A stretch of 23,033 nt of DNA. Origin: a virus. The DNA is taken from positions 1-23,033 of the IMG/VR virus record IMGVR_UViG_3300035698_007895; one strand, given 5' to 3'. Made by a program: the position numbers and the translations under genes. The notes under the pieces are model-generated. The model was not told where the DNA came from, made no database searches, and was given only the letters and a program-made list of their open reading frames with translations. Below are positions 12,857 through 20,672 of this stretch, one piece after another (positions within the stretch are counted from its first letter, which is position 1; every line of letters begins with the position of its first letter).

Positions 12857-13987
12857 ATGCCTAACACATTTGTAACAACGGATTTAGTAGCACGCGATGC
12901 TTCTATTATCCTTGCAAATAACCTAGTGATGGCTAACTTAGTTAACCGTAACTATGAATCTAAATTCGCAAACAAGATCGGTGATACTGTTTCGATTAAG
13001 GTTCCGCCTACGCAAACCGCACGTGATTTTATTGATGACAGTTCTTCTGTTACTGATAATGAAATCACTGAGTCTAGTGTTGATTTGGAATTAACCGAAC
13101 AGCCATATGTCGCACACACACTTACCTCCGAAGAGAAGTCGCTTGAATTAGATGACTTTAATGAAGTTGTAACGAAACCTGCTGTATATGCAATTCGTAA
13201 TGCCATTGATGAATATCTTATCGAAGTCGCTGCTGCTGGTTTTGCAATTAACTATGCTGGTGGAGAAGGTTCTGCTCCTAGTACTGTCGCTCATTTGATT
13301 GCTGGACGTAAAGTTCTTCAGGATAATGGTTGTCCTCTTGAAATGAGAGTTGGTATTCTTGACACTACTGCTGAAGCTTCTATGCTTTCACTTGACCAAT
13401 TCACATCTGCTGATTATGGTCCCGGTAATCCTAGAGCACTACAAGAAGCTGCATTAGGTCGCAAATATGGAATAGACTTCTATACTGACCAGAATGTTGG
13501 TACGCTTACACGTGGTGATGTAGCCGAAGCAACTAATCTTGCTGCTGCTACCGTTGCTGCTGCTACCTCGCTTTCTATGGATGACGCTGGTGGAACTTCT
13601 GTTGGTACTATGTATCGTGGTTCTAGATTCGTAATGGCTGGTGATACTCAGGTTTATACATTGACTGCTGATTCTACCGCTGCTGCGGGTGAATTTGCTA
13701 TGTCTGTAAGTCCTGCTATTACTGGTATTATCGTTGATAATGCTGCAATTACGTGGCAAACAGCGAGCAAAGAGAACGTGCTATTCACTCGTAATGCAAT
13801 GGCTGGTGCTATCGTAGCTCCTGCTCCTCTTGCTATCGGTTCGAGCGTTGCTTTCTACAATGGTGTTGGAATTCGTGTTTCCATGAGTTCTAGTACTGCT
13901 TCATTGAGCGATCAGATTGTATTTGATACGTTCCTTGGTGGACAGATTGTTGAAGCTGATGGTGGATGCGTCGTTGGCGGAGTTTAA
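12857..13987 (+). CDS. Major capsid protein, P22 coat-like HK97 fold, 376 aa
   Basis: N-terminal pattern PNTFVTTDLVARDASIILAN, then NLVNRNYESKF and KIGDTVSIKVPP, matches the P22 coat/Gp5-like class of HK97-fold capsid proteins. Two long helices with INYAGGEG follow. Residues about 217-301 form an extra, Ala/Thr/Ser-rich domain (DVAEATNLAAATVAAATSLS, MAGDTQVYTLTADS, SPAITGIIVD) placed as the I-domain of P22-type coats. The end (VGIRVSMSSSTASLSDQIVFD) returns to the core. The gene uses GCT and TCT far more than its neighbours, which fits a highly expressed gene. AAAAAGGAAACACATT precedes the ATG. A terminator follows. Confidence 0.85.
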   Translation: MPNTFVTTDLVARDASIILANNLVMANLVNRNYESKFANKIGDTVSIKVPPTQTARDFIDDSSSVTDNEITESSVDLELTEQPYVAHTLTSEEKSLELDDFNEVVTKPAVYAIRNAIDEYLIEVAAAGFAINYAGGEGSAPSTVAHLIAGRKVLQDNGCPLEMRVGILDTTAEASMLSLDQFTSADYGPGNPRALQEAALGRKYGIDFYTDQNVGTLTRGDVAEATNLAAATVAAATSLSMDDAGGTSVGTMYRGSRFVMAGDTQVYTLTADSTAAAGEFAMSVSPAITGIIVDNAAITWQTASKENVLFTRNAMAGAIVAPAPLAIGSSVAFYNGVGIRVSMSSSTASLSDQIVFDTFLGGQIVEADGGCVVGGV

Positions 13988-14021
13988 GCTTAATTAACTT
14001 AATTGTTAGTTAAAACAATTC

Positions 14022-14065
14022 AAGGGAGCGAGTGAGGTCATACTCGCTCGTTCCCTTTCTTTTTA
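14022..14065 (+). terminator. Rho-independent terminator after the major capsid gene
   Basis: GAGCGAGT (14026-14033) pairs with ACTCGCTC (14042-14049) over an 8-nt loop, with AAGG and CCTT extending the stem across a 4-nt bulge, followed by TTTCTTTTT. It is a GC-rich stem with a T-run, 38 bp after the coat stop. It should reduce expression of downstream joining genes relative to coat. Confidence 0.82.
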
Positions 14066-14075
14066 AGGATATAAC

Positions 14076-14222
14076 ATGAGAAAACACACAGAAACCATTA
14101 TTAAAGATGGAGTTGTTCTAAGAATACCAGTCTCTCTTGTCAGTGAATTTGAAAGAAACGCATGGAGTAAATATGATAATTTACCAAAAGTAAATGGTAA
14201 GTCACATAAGTTCAAAAAATAA
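14076..14222 (+). CDS. Small protein, 48 aa
   Basis: ATG at 14076 follows TTTAAGGATATAAC; TAA at 14220-14222. The product (MRKHTETIIKDGVVLRIPVS LVSEF..., split here for reading) is basic, has one short beta-like hydrophobic stretch (VVLRIPVSLV), and ends KSHKFKK. No family recognised. Between the coat terminator and the connector gene, it could be a short head protein; its codon use and the downstream ribosome binding site support it being real. Confidence 0.6.
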   Translation: MRKHTETIIKDGVVLRIPVSLVSEFERNAWSKYDNLPKVNGKSHKFKK

Positions 14223-14233
14223 GGAGAGTTAAT

Positions 14234-14620
14234 ATGGCATATACGTCAACACTGCAAGATTGCGATGAATACTTTTATCCTAATAACCATTTAAATAGCT
14301 ATGATTGGAGAAGTTATGATCCTGATGTACAAAATGCAGCTTTTACTCAAGCAAAAAGAGAATTAGAGGTTTCATTAGGCACATCATTAGTAGATCCAGA
14401 CGATGATGATGTATATCGCTCTGATTATGCACATTTCGAACAAACACTTTATATTCTTATGAATACAGCACGTCAAGAAGTTGATGGTGTTTCAGATGTT
14501 ATAGATACAGCAGATGAAGAATCAGGCAATAAAAAAGCACCTATTAGTCAAGGTGTGCTTATTAGTCCACAAGCTCAAAGATATTTAGGATTGAATAGAA
14601 TTAAGATGGTTCGAGGATAA
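14234..14620 (+). CDS. Head-tail connector (adaptor-like) protein, 128 aa
   Basis: AAGGAGAG precedes the ATG. The product is helical at the N-terminus (QDCDEYFYPNNHLNSYDWR, AFTQAKRELEVSL), an acidic turn (DPDDDDVY), a helix (YAHFEQTLYILMNTAR) and a C-terminal PISQGVLISPQAQRYLG tail. Position after the coat gene and before the HK97-gp10-like gene, with this length and helical content, is typical of the adaptor that docks to the portal (gp6/gp15-type). Sequence identity to known adaptors cannot be judged here. Confidence 0.6.
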   Translation: MAYTSTLQDCDEYFYPNNHLNSYDWRSYDPDVQNAAFTQAKRELEVSLGTSLVDPDDDDVYRSDYAHFEQTLYILMNTARQEVDGVSDVIDTADEESGNKKAPISQGVLISPQAQRYLGLNRIKMVRG

Positions 14621-14647
14621 CCATCTAATCGCCAAAATATAGAATAA

Positions 14648-14668
14648 GGACAATTCAGGTATAGTAAG
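14648..14668 (+). promoter_or_regulatory. GGACAATT-N4-TATAGTA motif, copy 4
   Basis: GGACAATT 14648-14655, CAGG, TATAGTA 14660-14666. The ATG of the next gene begins at 14669, only 2 nt later, so a promoter here would give a leaderless or near-leaderless message. This copy is the best argument that the motif could instead be something other than a promoter. Confidence 0.45.
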
Positions 14669-15058
14669 ATGATTGATATTAAATTTGACATTAATTTAAA
14701 TAAGATTAATCGGTATCTGAGTGGCATCGGAAAAGCTATAGATAAGCGTTTAAACAAATCAAAAGAAGAAATAGGTAGATTTGTATTAAGAGATGCTAAG
14801 AAGTACGCACCGAAGGAAGATGGGACGCTAGAGCAGTCTATTAGAAGTTCTGTAAGAGGCGATGATATATTATTTTATGTACCACGTTCTTCTAAGGCTG
14901 GCAAATACGCTAAATATAGACATGATGATGGACCACGAACTGATAAAGGTGATATTAGAAAAGGTCCACAAGCAGGTAGCAGATTTATATTTAGAGCGAT
15001 AATGGATAATGAGAAGAAAATTGAAGATGAAATATCAAGTATTTTTAGGAGTTTATAA
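14669..15058 (+). CDS. HK97 gp10-like head-tail joining protein, 129 aa
   Basis: Contains VLRDAKKYAPKEDGTLEQSI, the A-x-x-x-A-P-x-x-x-G-x-L-x-x-S-I signature of HK97 gp10-like neck proteins, followed by a beta stretch (ILFYVPRSSKAGKYAKY) and a helix at the end. Members join head and tail or act as neck/minor tail factors. The start is set by ATG at 14669; a weak AGG lies about 9 nt upstream. The stop overlaps the next ATG in TAATG, so the pair is translationally coupled. Confidence 0.8.
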   Translation: MIDIKFDINLNKINRYLSGIGKAIDKRLNKSKEEIGRFVLRDAKKYAPKEDGTLEQSIRSSVRGDDILFYVPRSSKAGKYAKYRHDDGPRTDKGDIRKGPQAGSRFIFRAIMDNEKKIEDEISSIFRSL

Positions 15059-15540
15059 TGGGATATGATACACCAAATATTGATGCAACTGTGTTAACCG
15101 CATGGGAATCAGCAGAAAAAGTATGTTTTGATTATTTAGTGTTTCATACAGATTCAAAAGCGGGTTATAATGCATTTATTGGAGATTCACCACAAGATTC
15201 TAATAAGAAGAATGTTTTTACTTTTATGTTGAGTGGAGGAAAGGACGTTCAAATGCGTCAATGTCCAACACCTAATAAATACTTTCAAGCTTATGGATTT
15301 GTCGCCGGAATTTATGAATCACGTAAAGCTGCTTTAACGATTGCAGGAAGAATAATGAATTCAATGCCTGCTTTTTGGGATGAAGGTGACGATATCGAAG
15401 CACAAGGTATTGATTCAAATGTAGATTATTTTAGATTAAGTTATCATCCTGAATGTTTCTCTCGTAAAGAAGAAGGGAAAAAGAGAGAGTGGATATTGTT
15501 AATGGAATTTGAATGTGCCTATAACTATAAAGAGAATTAA
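15058..15540 (+). CDS. Tail terminator/completion-like protein, 160 aa
   Basis: Starts in a TAATG overlap with the gp10-like gene. The product is alpha/beta: helix VLTAWESAEKVCFDYL, a mixed loop (PQDSNKKNVFTFMLSGGKDV), a YGFVAGIYESRKAALTIAGRIMN segment, and a C-terminal beta end (YFRLSYHPECFSRKEEGKKREW). Place in order (neck gene, this, fibre-like, tail tube) is where the tail terminator normally lies; the size is normal. No conserved motif makes this certain. Confidence 0.55.
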   Translation: MGYDTPNIDATVLTAWESAEKVCFDYLVFHTDSKAGYNAFIGDSPQDSNKKNVFTFMLSGGKDVQMRQCPTPNKYFQAYGFVAGIYESRKAALTIAGRIMNSMPAFWDEGDDIEAQGIDSNVDYFRLSYHPECFSRKEEGKKREWILLMEFECAYNYKEN

Positions 15541-15565
15541 TAGAGGATATAGAGGATAATATATT

Positions 15566-16525
15566 ATGGCAATTACAGGCAAAACAGCTTTAAAGGCATA
15601 CTTTGAAACAGGTGATACTCCCACACAAACTCAATTTGGCGAACTAATAGATGATATGGGTGTTGCTCAAAACGTTACTGGTACATATGATATCAGAGCG
15701 ATGGATGAGGGAGCAACTGGTGGTAACGCTCGTGGAGAAAACTCTGTTGACCTTTGTACTAAAAGGAGTAATGCAGCTTATGTTCCATCTGGAGCATGTT
15801 CTGCCTCTATCGGTGGAGAGAATAACGGTGGGTCAGGAACTCATACAATTTATGGTGGTTCAGGAAATTATGACAATACAGGAAATCATTGTTCTATTGG
15901 CGGAATTGATAACAGTGCTAACGCAGGTAATGGTTGCTCTATTAATGGTAATGGCAATAGTGACAATATGGCTGACGGAAGTCTGATTTGTGGTTATAAT
16001 AACTCTTATAATGCAGGTAGTTATTGTTCTATCTCAGGAATTGATAATAGTTATAATTTTGGTAGTTATTGTTCTGTCTCAGGAAGGAGTGTTACGTCTA
16101 ATACATTAAATTATGCAAGAGTACATGGTGGTGCAGCTAATGCAAGAATAATTGATTTAATTGCTCAAATAGATTCAAGTGGAACAGGAGCAACAGAATT
16201 ACTATTAGGTGGTTCTGGTGGTTTTAGAATTATAATTCCTGACCAAAGTGCATGGAATGTTGATGTAAGATTTGTAGCAAAAACTGCAACAGGTGCAAAT
16301 GCCTCTATTCAAAACTTTACAGGAGTTATTGTACGTGATGGAACAAATACATTATATGCAGCTGGTACATCAGATGGTTCAATAACGACTATAGGTACAA
16401 CTAATGTATCAGCGTTTACCGTGAATAAGGATGATACAAATGAGGCATTACTATTAACTGTAGCATGTAGTTCTGGTACTGTGAGATGTTCGGCAAGGGT
16501 TCAATTAACACAAGTAGACTATTAA
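15566..16525 (+). CDS. Repeat-rich fibre-like protein, 319 aa
   Basis: The N-terminus GKTALKAYFETGDTPTQTQF resembles a short conserved segment at the start of many phage surface proteins. Residues about 80-172 hold about six repeats of 14-15 residues with the pattern x-G-x-x-N-[SD]-x-N-x-G-x-x-C-S-[IV], likened to YadA-like or other beta-roll repeats; most units carry Cys-Ser. The rest (residues 180-319) is a beta-rich C-terminal domain ending RVQLTQVDY. Such proteins often form trimeric fibres or decorating spikes. It lies between the tail terminator and the tail tube, an unusual place for a fibre, so it may decorate the neck or the tail tube. RBS AGAGGATAAT, somewhat distant. Confidence 0.65.
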   Translation: MAITGKTALKAYFETGDTPTQTQFGELIDDMGVAQNVTGTYDIRAMDEGATGGNARGENSVDLCTKRSNAAYVPSGACSASIGGENNGGSGTHTIYGGSGNYDNTGNHCSIGGIDNSANAGNGCSINGNGNSDNMADGSLICGYNNSYNAGSYCSISGIDNSYNFGSYCSVSGRSVTSNTLNYARVHGGAANARIIDLIAQIDSSGTGATELLLGGSGGFRIIIPDQSAWNVDVRFVAKTATGANASIQNFTGVIVRDGTNTLYAAGTSDGSITTIGTTNVSAFTVNKDDTNEALLLTVACSSGTVRCSARVQLTQVDY

Positions 16526-16556
16526 AATATAGGTTTATTTAAAAAGGAGAAATAAA

Positions 16557-17231
16557 ATGGCAGCAAATGCAACAATAGAAGCTAGTGATATTTTTAGTTT
16601 AGGAGGTAGTTTTATTCCACAAAACTCAAATTCGTCAATCGATATGCTTCACGCAAAAATGAAAAAGGCAGATGGAGATTATTCAAAGTTTAGTTTAGTT
16701 TTTAACCAACAAAACAATGTAACGTGTGCATATAAATTTAATGCTGATACTGCTTTAGGTGCAGCATTACCAGAAGTTGGTGAAATTAAAAATGGATATG
16801 TAGTTACAGAAATTTCTGTAGATTCTACTTTTGATGATTATCCTACAATCAATATTACTGGACATGCTCATGCATCTAATACTGACGTTGAAACTAATAC
16901 ATATGCCATATCTGCTACAATACAAACTGCACTTACAGGAGCTATTGGAGCATATGACTTATTGAGTTTAGCTGATGGTAGTTATACGTGTACTACAGCT
17001 TCAACCTATACTCTTGGCGTTAATCACGTTGATGACGCATGTGGAGCAGGTGATCATTGGTATGGTACGAATATCGAAGGCATGGAAACTGTTAATATTA
17101 CTTATATTGGTCAAATTTCAGAAGCAACGATTTCTAGTGGTTATACCATTACTAGCTTCACATTAGACGATAGCAATGAAGCACATGACACATCTTCGAT
17201 TACTGGAGAGAAATTAGTTCTTAGATCATAA
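16557..17231 (+). CDS. Probable major tail tube protein, 224 aa
   Basis: AAAAAGGAGAAATAAA precedes the ATG. The product is beta-rich and uncharged: FSLGGSFIPQNSNSSIDMLH, FSLVFNQQNNVTCAYKF, EISVDSTFDDYPTINITGHA, with an ending that reads ITSFTLDDSNE...GEKLVLRS. The place directly before the frameshifting chaperone gene and the tape measure, with this size, is the standard siphophage slot for the tail tube. The repeated GHAHAS/SATIQT segments could be an added surface domain. Family not recognised directly. Confidence 0.65.
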   Translation: MAANATIEASDIFSLGGSFIPQNSNSSIDMLHAKMKKADGDYSKFSLVFNQQNNVTCAYKFNADTALGAALPEVGEIKNGYVVTEISVDSTFDDYPTINITGHAHASNTDVETNTYAISATIQTALTGAIGAYDLLSLADGSYTCTTASTYTLGVNHVDDACGAGDHWYGTNIEGMETVNITYIGQISEATISSGYTITSFTLDDSNEAHDTSSITGEKLVLRS

Positions 17232-17268
17232 TATACGTGATAGTATATATAATAGAAGGAGTTACATT

Positions 17269-17448
17269 ATGGAGAAACAATCTGTAAGGATGGTTAGGCA
17301 AATATTATCTTCTTTTACACACATGTCAGAAATAGATTCTGAATCTGAAGCTTTAATTTTAGGTGAAATAGAACGTGTTAAAAGCGGATCTAAACCTAAA
17401 AAAAAAGAGGGTGTAGAAGATGCCAAAAGCGAAAAAAAGAGTTCTTAG
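17269..17448 (+). CDS. Tail assembly chaperone-like protein, short product (59 aa)
   Basis: AGAAGGAGTTACATT precedes the ATG. The product is helical (VRMVRQILSSFTHMSEIDSE, ALILGEIERVK) and ends in a lysine/serine-rich tail (KSGSKPKKKEGVEDAKSEKK). It lies between the tail tube and tape measure genes, where siphophage chaperone pairs are encoded, but at 59 residues it is much shorter than typical G-like proteins. Two A-runs fall in its end; a -1 slip at the second (17433-17439) would extend it by 27 residues. Confidence 0.65.
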   Translation: MEKQSVRMVRQILSSFTHMSEIDSESEALILGEIERVKSGSKPKKKEGVEDAKSEKKSS

Positions 17449-17522
17449 CGGCAAAGTTAAAGGCTGAGAAGTTGTTAAACGCCGAGAACGCTTTAAAAGT
17501 GAACAAGAATAAAATAGATTAA
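17269..17522 (+). CDS. Predicted -1 frameshift product, 84 aa
   Basis: After A AAA AAG (17433-17439), reading in the -1 frame gives EFLAAKLKAEKLLNAENALK followed by VNKNKID and TAA at 17520-17522, 8 nt before the next gene. The extension is a strongly helical, Ala/Leu/Lys-rich stretch with codon use like its neighbours, in a space that would otherwise be empty. The product would be residues 1-57 plus 27 new residues. In siphophages the corresponding slip joins the G and T chaperone parts. Efficiency is unknown. Confidence 0.6.
17433..17470 (+). promoter_or_regulatory. Ribosomal -1 frameshift site with downstream stem
   Basis: The heptamer A AAA AAG sits in frame (codons 56-57). UUCUUAGC (17442-17449) can pair with GCUGAGAA (17463-17470), eight pairs with one G-U, over a 13-nt loop. 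The stem starts 2 nt after the heptamer, closer than usual. A run of nine A at 17398-17406 upstream, also in frame, is a second possible slip site into the same -1 frame, which is open from there. Confidence 0.6.
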
Positions 17523-17529
17523 GGGCAAT

Positions 17530-18264
17530 ATGCATATACTTACGAAAGAAGCACTCAAAAGATTTAAAAATGAAGGCATCTTAGTTCAACCTGAAGATGC
17601 TATTGCCCTTAATGATTTGGCAGAAAAAACTTCTAAGGTATCAGATCAGAAGTTATTAAGTCATTCAGGAATTTATTGTGGCAACACAGAAGTATTTCCA
17701 TTGACATTAGGTGCAAAAGTTTGGTTAAAAACAGATGCTCTTCAGTGGTTCGAACATGATGAATATGTCTATAATTTATGCTTATTCTATTCATTTGCTC
17801 ATTCGAGAGATGAAAATGCGTTCAACTTCGATAATGCTAAACAAGCTCGCAAATGTATTATTACGTGGGCTAAAGGCGTAATTGCTACAGAAGAAGAAAT
17901 GTTGAAATTAAGTGAGTTCAATTTAGAGGACAGCAATGAAGCAGATACTCTTCTAAGTGATTTAGTTAAACAAATAACCAACAAACCTGATTATTTGAAT
18001 TTAGTACCAGCACTCAAATACATTAATCATATTGAACGTGTTCAAAAGGATGTAGGAACAACACCTATAATAGCATGGTTGATATCTAATTGTGGACAAA
18101 CCGCACAATATTGGTTATGGGAACATGGTTGGAATGATATTGAAGCTATGATAGATCAAGTTCAAAAACAGAGTTCACCTGATAATTATATAGATTCAAA
18201 AGATCCATCAATAATGGCTATGAAGCATTTTCAGAATAAGATTTTAGAGATAAGGAGTAAATAA
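17530..18264 (+). CDS. Hypothetical tail-assembly protein, 244 aa
   Basis: Starts 8 nt after the end of the frameshifted frame; the stop overlaps the tape measure ATG (TAATG). The product is helical with a central part (SGIYCGNTEVFPLTLGAKVW, then ARKCIITWAKGVIA) and a C-terminal YINHIERVQKDVGTTPIIAW with GQTAQYWLWEHGWND. Its place between the small chaperone and the tape measure and its size suit a second tail-assembly chaperone or a protein that loads the tape measure. No family recognised. Confidence 0.6.
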   Translation: MHILTKEALKRFKNEGILVQPEDAIALNDLAEKTSKVSDQKLLSHSGIYCGNTEVFPLTLGAKVWLKTDALQWFEHDEYVYNLCLFYSFAHSRDENAFNFDNAKQARKCIITWAKGVIATEEEMLKLSEFNLEDSNEADTLLSDLVKQITNKPDYLNLVPALKYINHIERVQKDVGTTPIIAWLISNCGQTAQYWLWEHGWNDIEAMIDQVQKQSSPDNYIDSKDPSIMAMKHFQNKILEIRSK

Positions 18265-19862
18265 TGGCTGCTGACCTAACATTAATTGTAAAAGTATTAA
18301 ATAAAGCAAATAAAGGACTAAGAAAAACACTTAGTTCCTTTAAGAGGTTTGGTACTAATATTAAGTCTATTGCAAAAGGGATGGCTAAGGGAGTTGCTGC
18401 TAGCGTGGCAGGGATGGTTAAGGGAGTTGCTGCTAGCTTGGCTGTTGCAACTGCTGCTATTGTTGCATTTGGTGTTAAAGCAATAAGCTCTGGTTTAAAG
18501 TTTCAAGATATTTCTGCTAAATTTAGGATTGTATTCGGTGCTCTAGCAGACGAATATGAAAAAGTAGCATTAAAAATGGCTAACGCAAATGCTGCTCCCG
18601 TTAAAGCGGTAAAATCAATGATGGCTGATTTCCAAGATTTATTTACTGGTTTTGGTTCTGGTACTAAAGAGGCTGCTATATTAACAGAGCAATTGTCAGA
18701 TCTCGCCTTAGCTTTTAGTGCCATGAACCCAGACAAGAACTTAGGTGATATAGTATTAGCTCTTAAGGGTGCTGCAACGGGCGAATTTGAGGGTGTTAAG
18801 GGGTTGGGCGTAAAATTATCAGCAAAAGATATAGACGCAAAAGCAATTGAAAAATATGGTAAATCGTTCACAATTATGCAGAAGGCTGAAGTTGCATTAG
18901 CTGAAGTTATGAAGCAGTCAAAGGCTGCATATAAATTCAGGGATGCTCAAACAAAATCTGCAAGTTTTCAGTTAAAAAGGATAACGACTGCGTCAAAGAA
19001 CTATACTAATGTAATGGGAGAACAACTAGTCGTAGGTTTAGGGTTAGGTAAAACATTTGATAGTGTAGCTACAGCAATGGAAAATTTCTTAGTAAAGTTA
19101 CAAACATCTAAGGCTGTTCAAATATGGGCAGCAGAAGTTAGGGAGGAATTAGCACCATTAAAAGATATAATAATAGATATGTTTAGTGGTGAAGAAGGTG
19201 CATTTAAAGAAGGGTTTTCAAAGATTGGAGGACTTCTAAAAGATGCTCTTAATAAAGCTTTAAGCGGTGTAGCAGATGCTTTTGGAAGTAAACTTGGTAA
19301 ATCCATTGCCGACGCAATCAAAAAGTCATTGCCTTTTGGTTTTGGAAAAGCGTATGAAACACAAGGCATTCAGGAGGAAACCAAATCAATAGAAGAACAG
19401 GGTAATAAATTAAGAGAAGAAATTAATAGAAGAACTGGAACCGAAGAAGAGAAAATGGTTGAAGTAAAAGAACCACAGTCAAAAACTAGAATATTTGCTG
19501 GCACTCTTGCGAAAGGAATAGCAGGAATTACTCCAGTTGGTTCAATTGTTAAAGCAATTAAGAAAATTAAGAATATAACGTACTCTACAAGAAGGGCGTC
19601 TGAAAATGCAGACGCAATTAACAAAGCTCTAATAAAAAATTCATTAACAACAGATCAAATATCAAAAAATATAGGTAAAACAGTTAATAGTGTTGGAACA
19701 GTTAACAGTTCTTTAATGAATTCTACAACAAAGCAATTAGAAATGAATACACAAATACCTAATACCTCTATGCTTCCTATGCAATTAGAAACACTGAATA
19801 TAATGCAAGCAAATATGGAAGCAAATATATTAACAAGTAAGAATTTAACTGAAACACAATAA
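18264..19862 (+). CDS. Tail tape measure protein, 532 aa
   Basis: Largest gene of the window: helical and Ala/Lys/Gly-rich. The N-terminus has a hydrophobic segment (ASLAVATAAIVAFGVKAI, about residues 57-74). Residues 80-260 contain the FRIVFGALADEYEKVA and GLGVKLSAKDIDAKAIE stretches often seen in tape measures (SAKDI..AIEKYGKS). A basic second half ends with a low-complexity tail rich in Asn/Thr/Met. Using the rule of about 0.15 nm per residue, the tail would be roughly 80 nm. Residues 39-60 are an 11-residue tandem duplicate. Starts in TAATG overlap with the upstream gene, so translation is coupled. Confidence 0.82.
   Translation: MAADLTLIVKVLNKANKGLRKTLSSFKRFGTNIKSIAKGMAKGVAASVAGMVKGVAASLAVATAAIVAFGVKAISSGLKFQDISAKFRIVFGALADEYEKVALKMANANAAPVKAVKSMMADFQDLFTGFGSGTKEAAILTEQLSDLALAFSAMNPDKNLGDIVLALKGAATGEFEGVKGLGVKLSAKDIDAKAIEKYGKSFTIMQKAEVALAEVMKQSKAAYKFRDAQTKSASFQLKRITTASKNYTNVMGEQLVVGLGLGKTFDSVATAMENFLVKLQTSKAVQIWAAEVREELAPLKDIIIDMFSGEEGAFKEGFSKIGGLLKDALNKALSGVADAFGSKLGKSIADAIKKSLPFGFGKAYETQGIQEETKSIEEQGNKLREEINRRTGTEEEKMVEVKEPQSKTRIFAGTLAKGIAGITPVGSIVKAIKKIKNITYSTRRASENADAINKALIKNSLTTDQISKNIGKTVNSVGTVNSSLMNSTTKQLEMNTQIPNTSMLPMQLETLNIMQANMEANILTSKNLTETQ
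18378..18443 (+). repeat. 33-bp tandem duplication in the tape measure gene
   Basis: Two 33-bp units encode GMAKGVAASVA and GMVKGVAASLA, with only a few base differences. The frame is kept. It lengthens the N-terminal hydrophobic region. Confidence 0.8.
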
Positions 19863-19871
19863 GGTAATTTT

Positions 19872-20660
19872 ATGTCATTAAATACTACAAAAGTTGCACC
19901 AACTACTGGCCAACAATTACAAATGTTGACAATGAGAGCTACTATTGGTGAAAATAAAAAATATACTCCAGCAGAGAGAGATGGTACCGAGTTTAAAAAG
20001 TGGAGTTATAAAATGAGTTATCAGCTACAAACGTACACTGATACGGCTGAAATAACCAGTGCTTCATTGGGTTCAATTAATAATGACCAAAGCGTTATAT
20101 CGTGCTCATTTAATGGTTCGGCAGCTATAGAGGTAGAAACACCAGCAGATTTTAGTTTCTGGTTAAATAACACGAGTGGAGCTATTCCTAATGGACCGGC
20201 AGGAGGTAAATTTGCCAGACTGACTAATGGGTATTATTGCGAAGGTGATGATATACACGTATTTGATTGGGATGATAATACAAATCAAGGTAACGCGATT
20301 ACCTTACTTAGTAGTGTTACTGGTTGTGATAATTATATTTTTACTGGAATTCAACAATCCGTTCAGACACGTTCTTTTTCTAGCAAAACATATGTGAGGA
20401 ATTACGCTGACGTTTCAATAGAAGATAAAATTCAAGATGTAACGTCAATATCCAGTAGTGGATTTAATGGACTAATTCATAGAGTGGGTTCTCTAACGGG
20501 GTCTATAAATGGTGGTGCTGCATTTACCATTAATTCAATGACAAATTCTTGGTTCACATTGGTACAACAGAGTATAGCACCACTAAATGTCGCAGGAAGT
20601 AGATTTATTAAAGATAGAAGAGTATATAGGTCAATTGGTGCATGGCAACTTATAGACTAA
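19872..20660 (+). CDS. Hypothetical tail protein, 262 aa
   Basis: Starts 9 bp after the tape measure stop, with a weak AAGGTAATTTT site. The product is beta-rich and neutral: QLQTYTDTAEITSASLG, SVISCSFNGSAAIEVETPAD, GGKFARLTNGYYCEGDDIHV, and RSFSSKTYVRNYADVSIED, ending in KDRRVYRSIGAWQLID. Genes just after the tape measure usually make the distal tail or baseplate hub; this one would fit as a distal-tail-like protein, but I see no diagnostic motif. Confidence 0.55.
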   Translation: MSLNTTKVAPTTGQQLQMLTMRATIGENKKYTPAERDGTEFKKWSYKMSYQLQTYTDTAEITSASLGSINNDQSVISCSFNGSAAIEVETPADFSFWLNNTSGAIPNGPAGGKFARLTNGYYCEGDDIHVFDWDDNTNQGNAITLLSSVTGCDNYIFTGIQQSVQTRSFSSKTYVRNYADVSIEDKIQDVTSISSSGFNGLIHRVGSLTGSINGGAAFTINSMTNSWFTLVQQSIAPLNVAGSRFIKDRRVYRSIGAWQLID

Positions 20661-20672
20661 TAAGGATTAATT

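Noticed and set aside
13454-13759. Leftward 101-residue frame in the coat gene
   Set aside because: Ser/Arg/Thr-rich antisense shadow of the Ala-rich coat domain, without a ribosome binding site.
17424-17471. Short frame from ATG at 17424 (15 codons)
   Set aside because: Too short, and overlaps the frameshift site; more simply explained as part of the chaperone-like gene.
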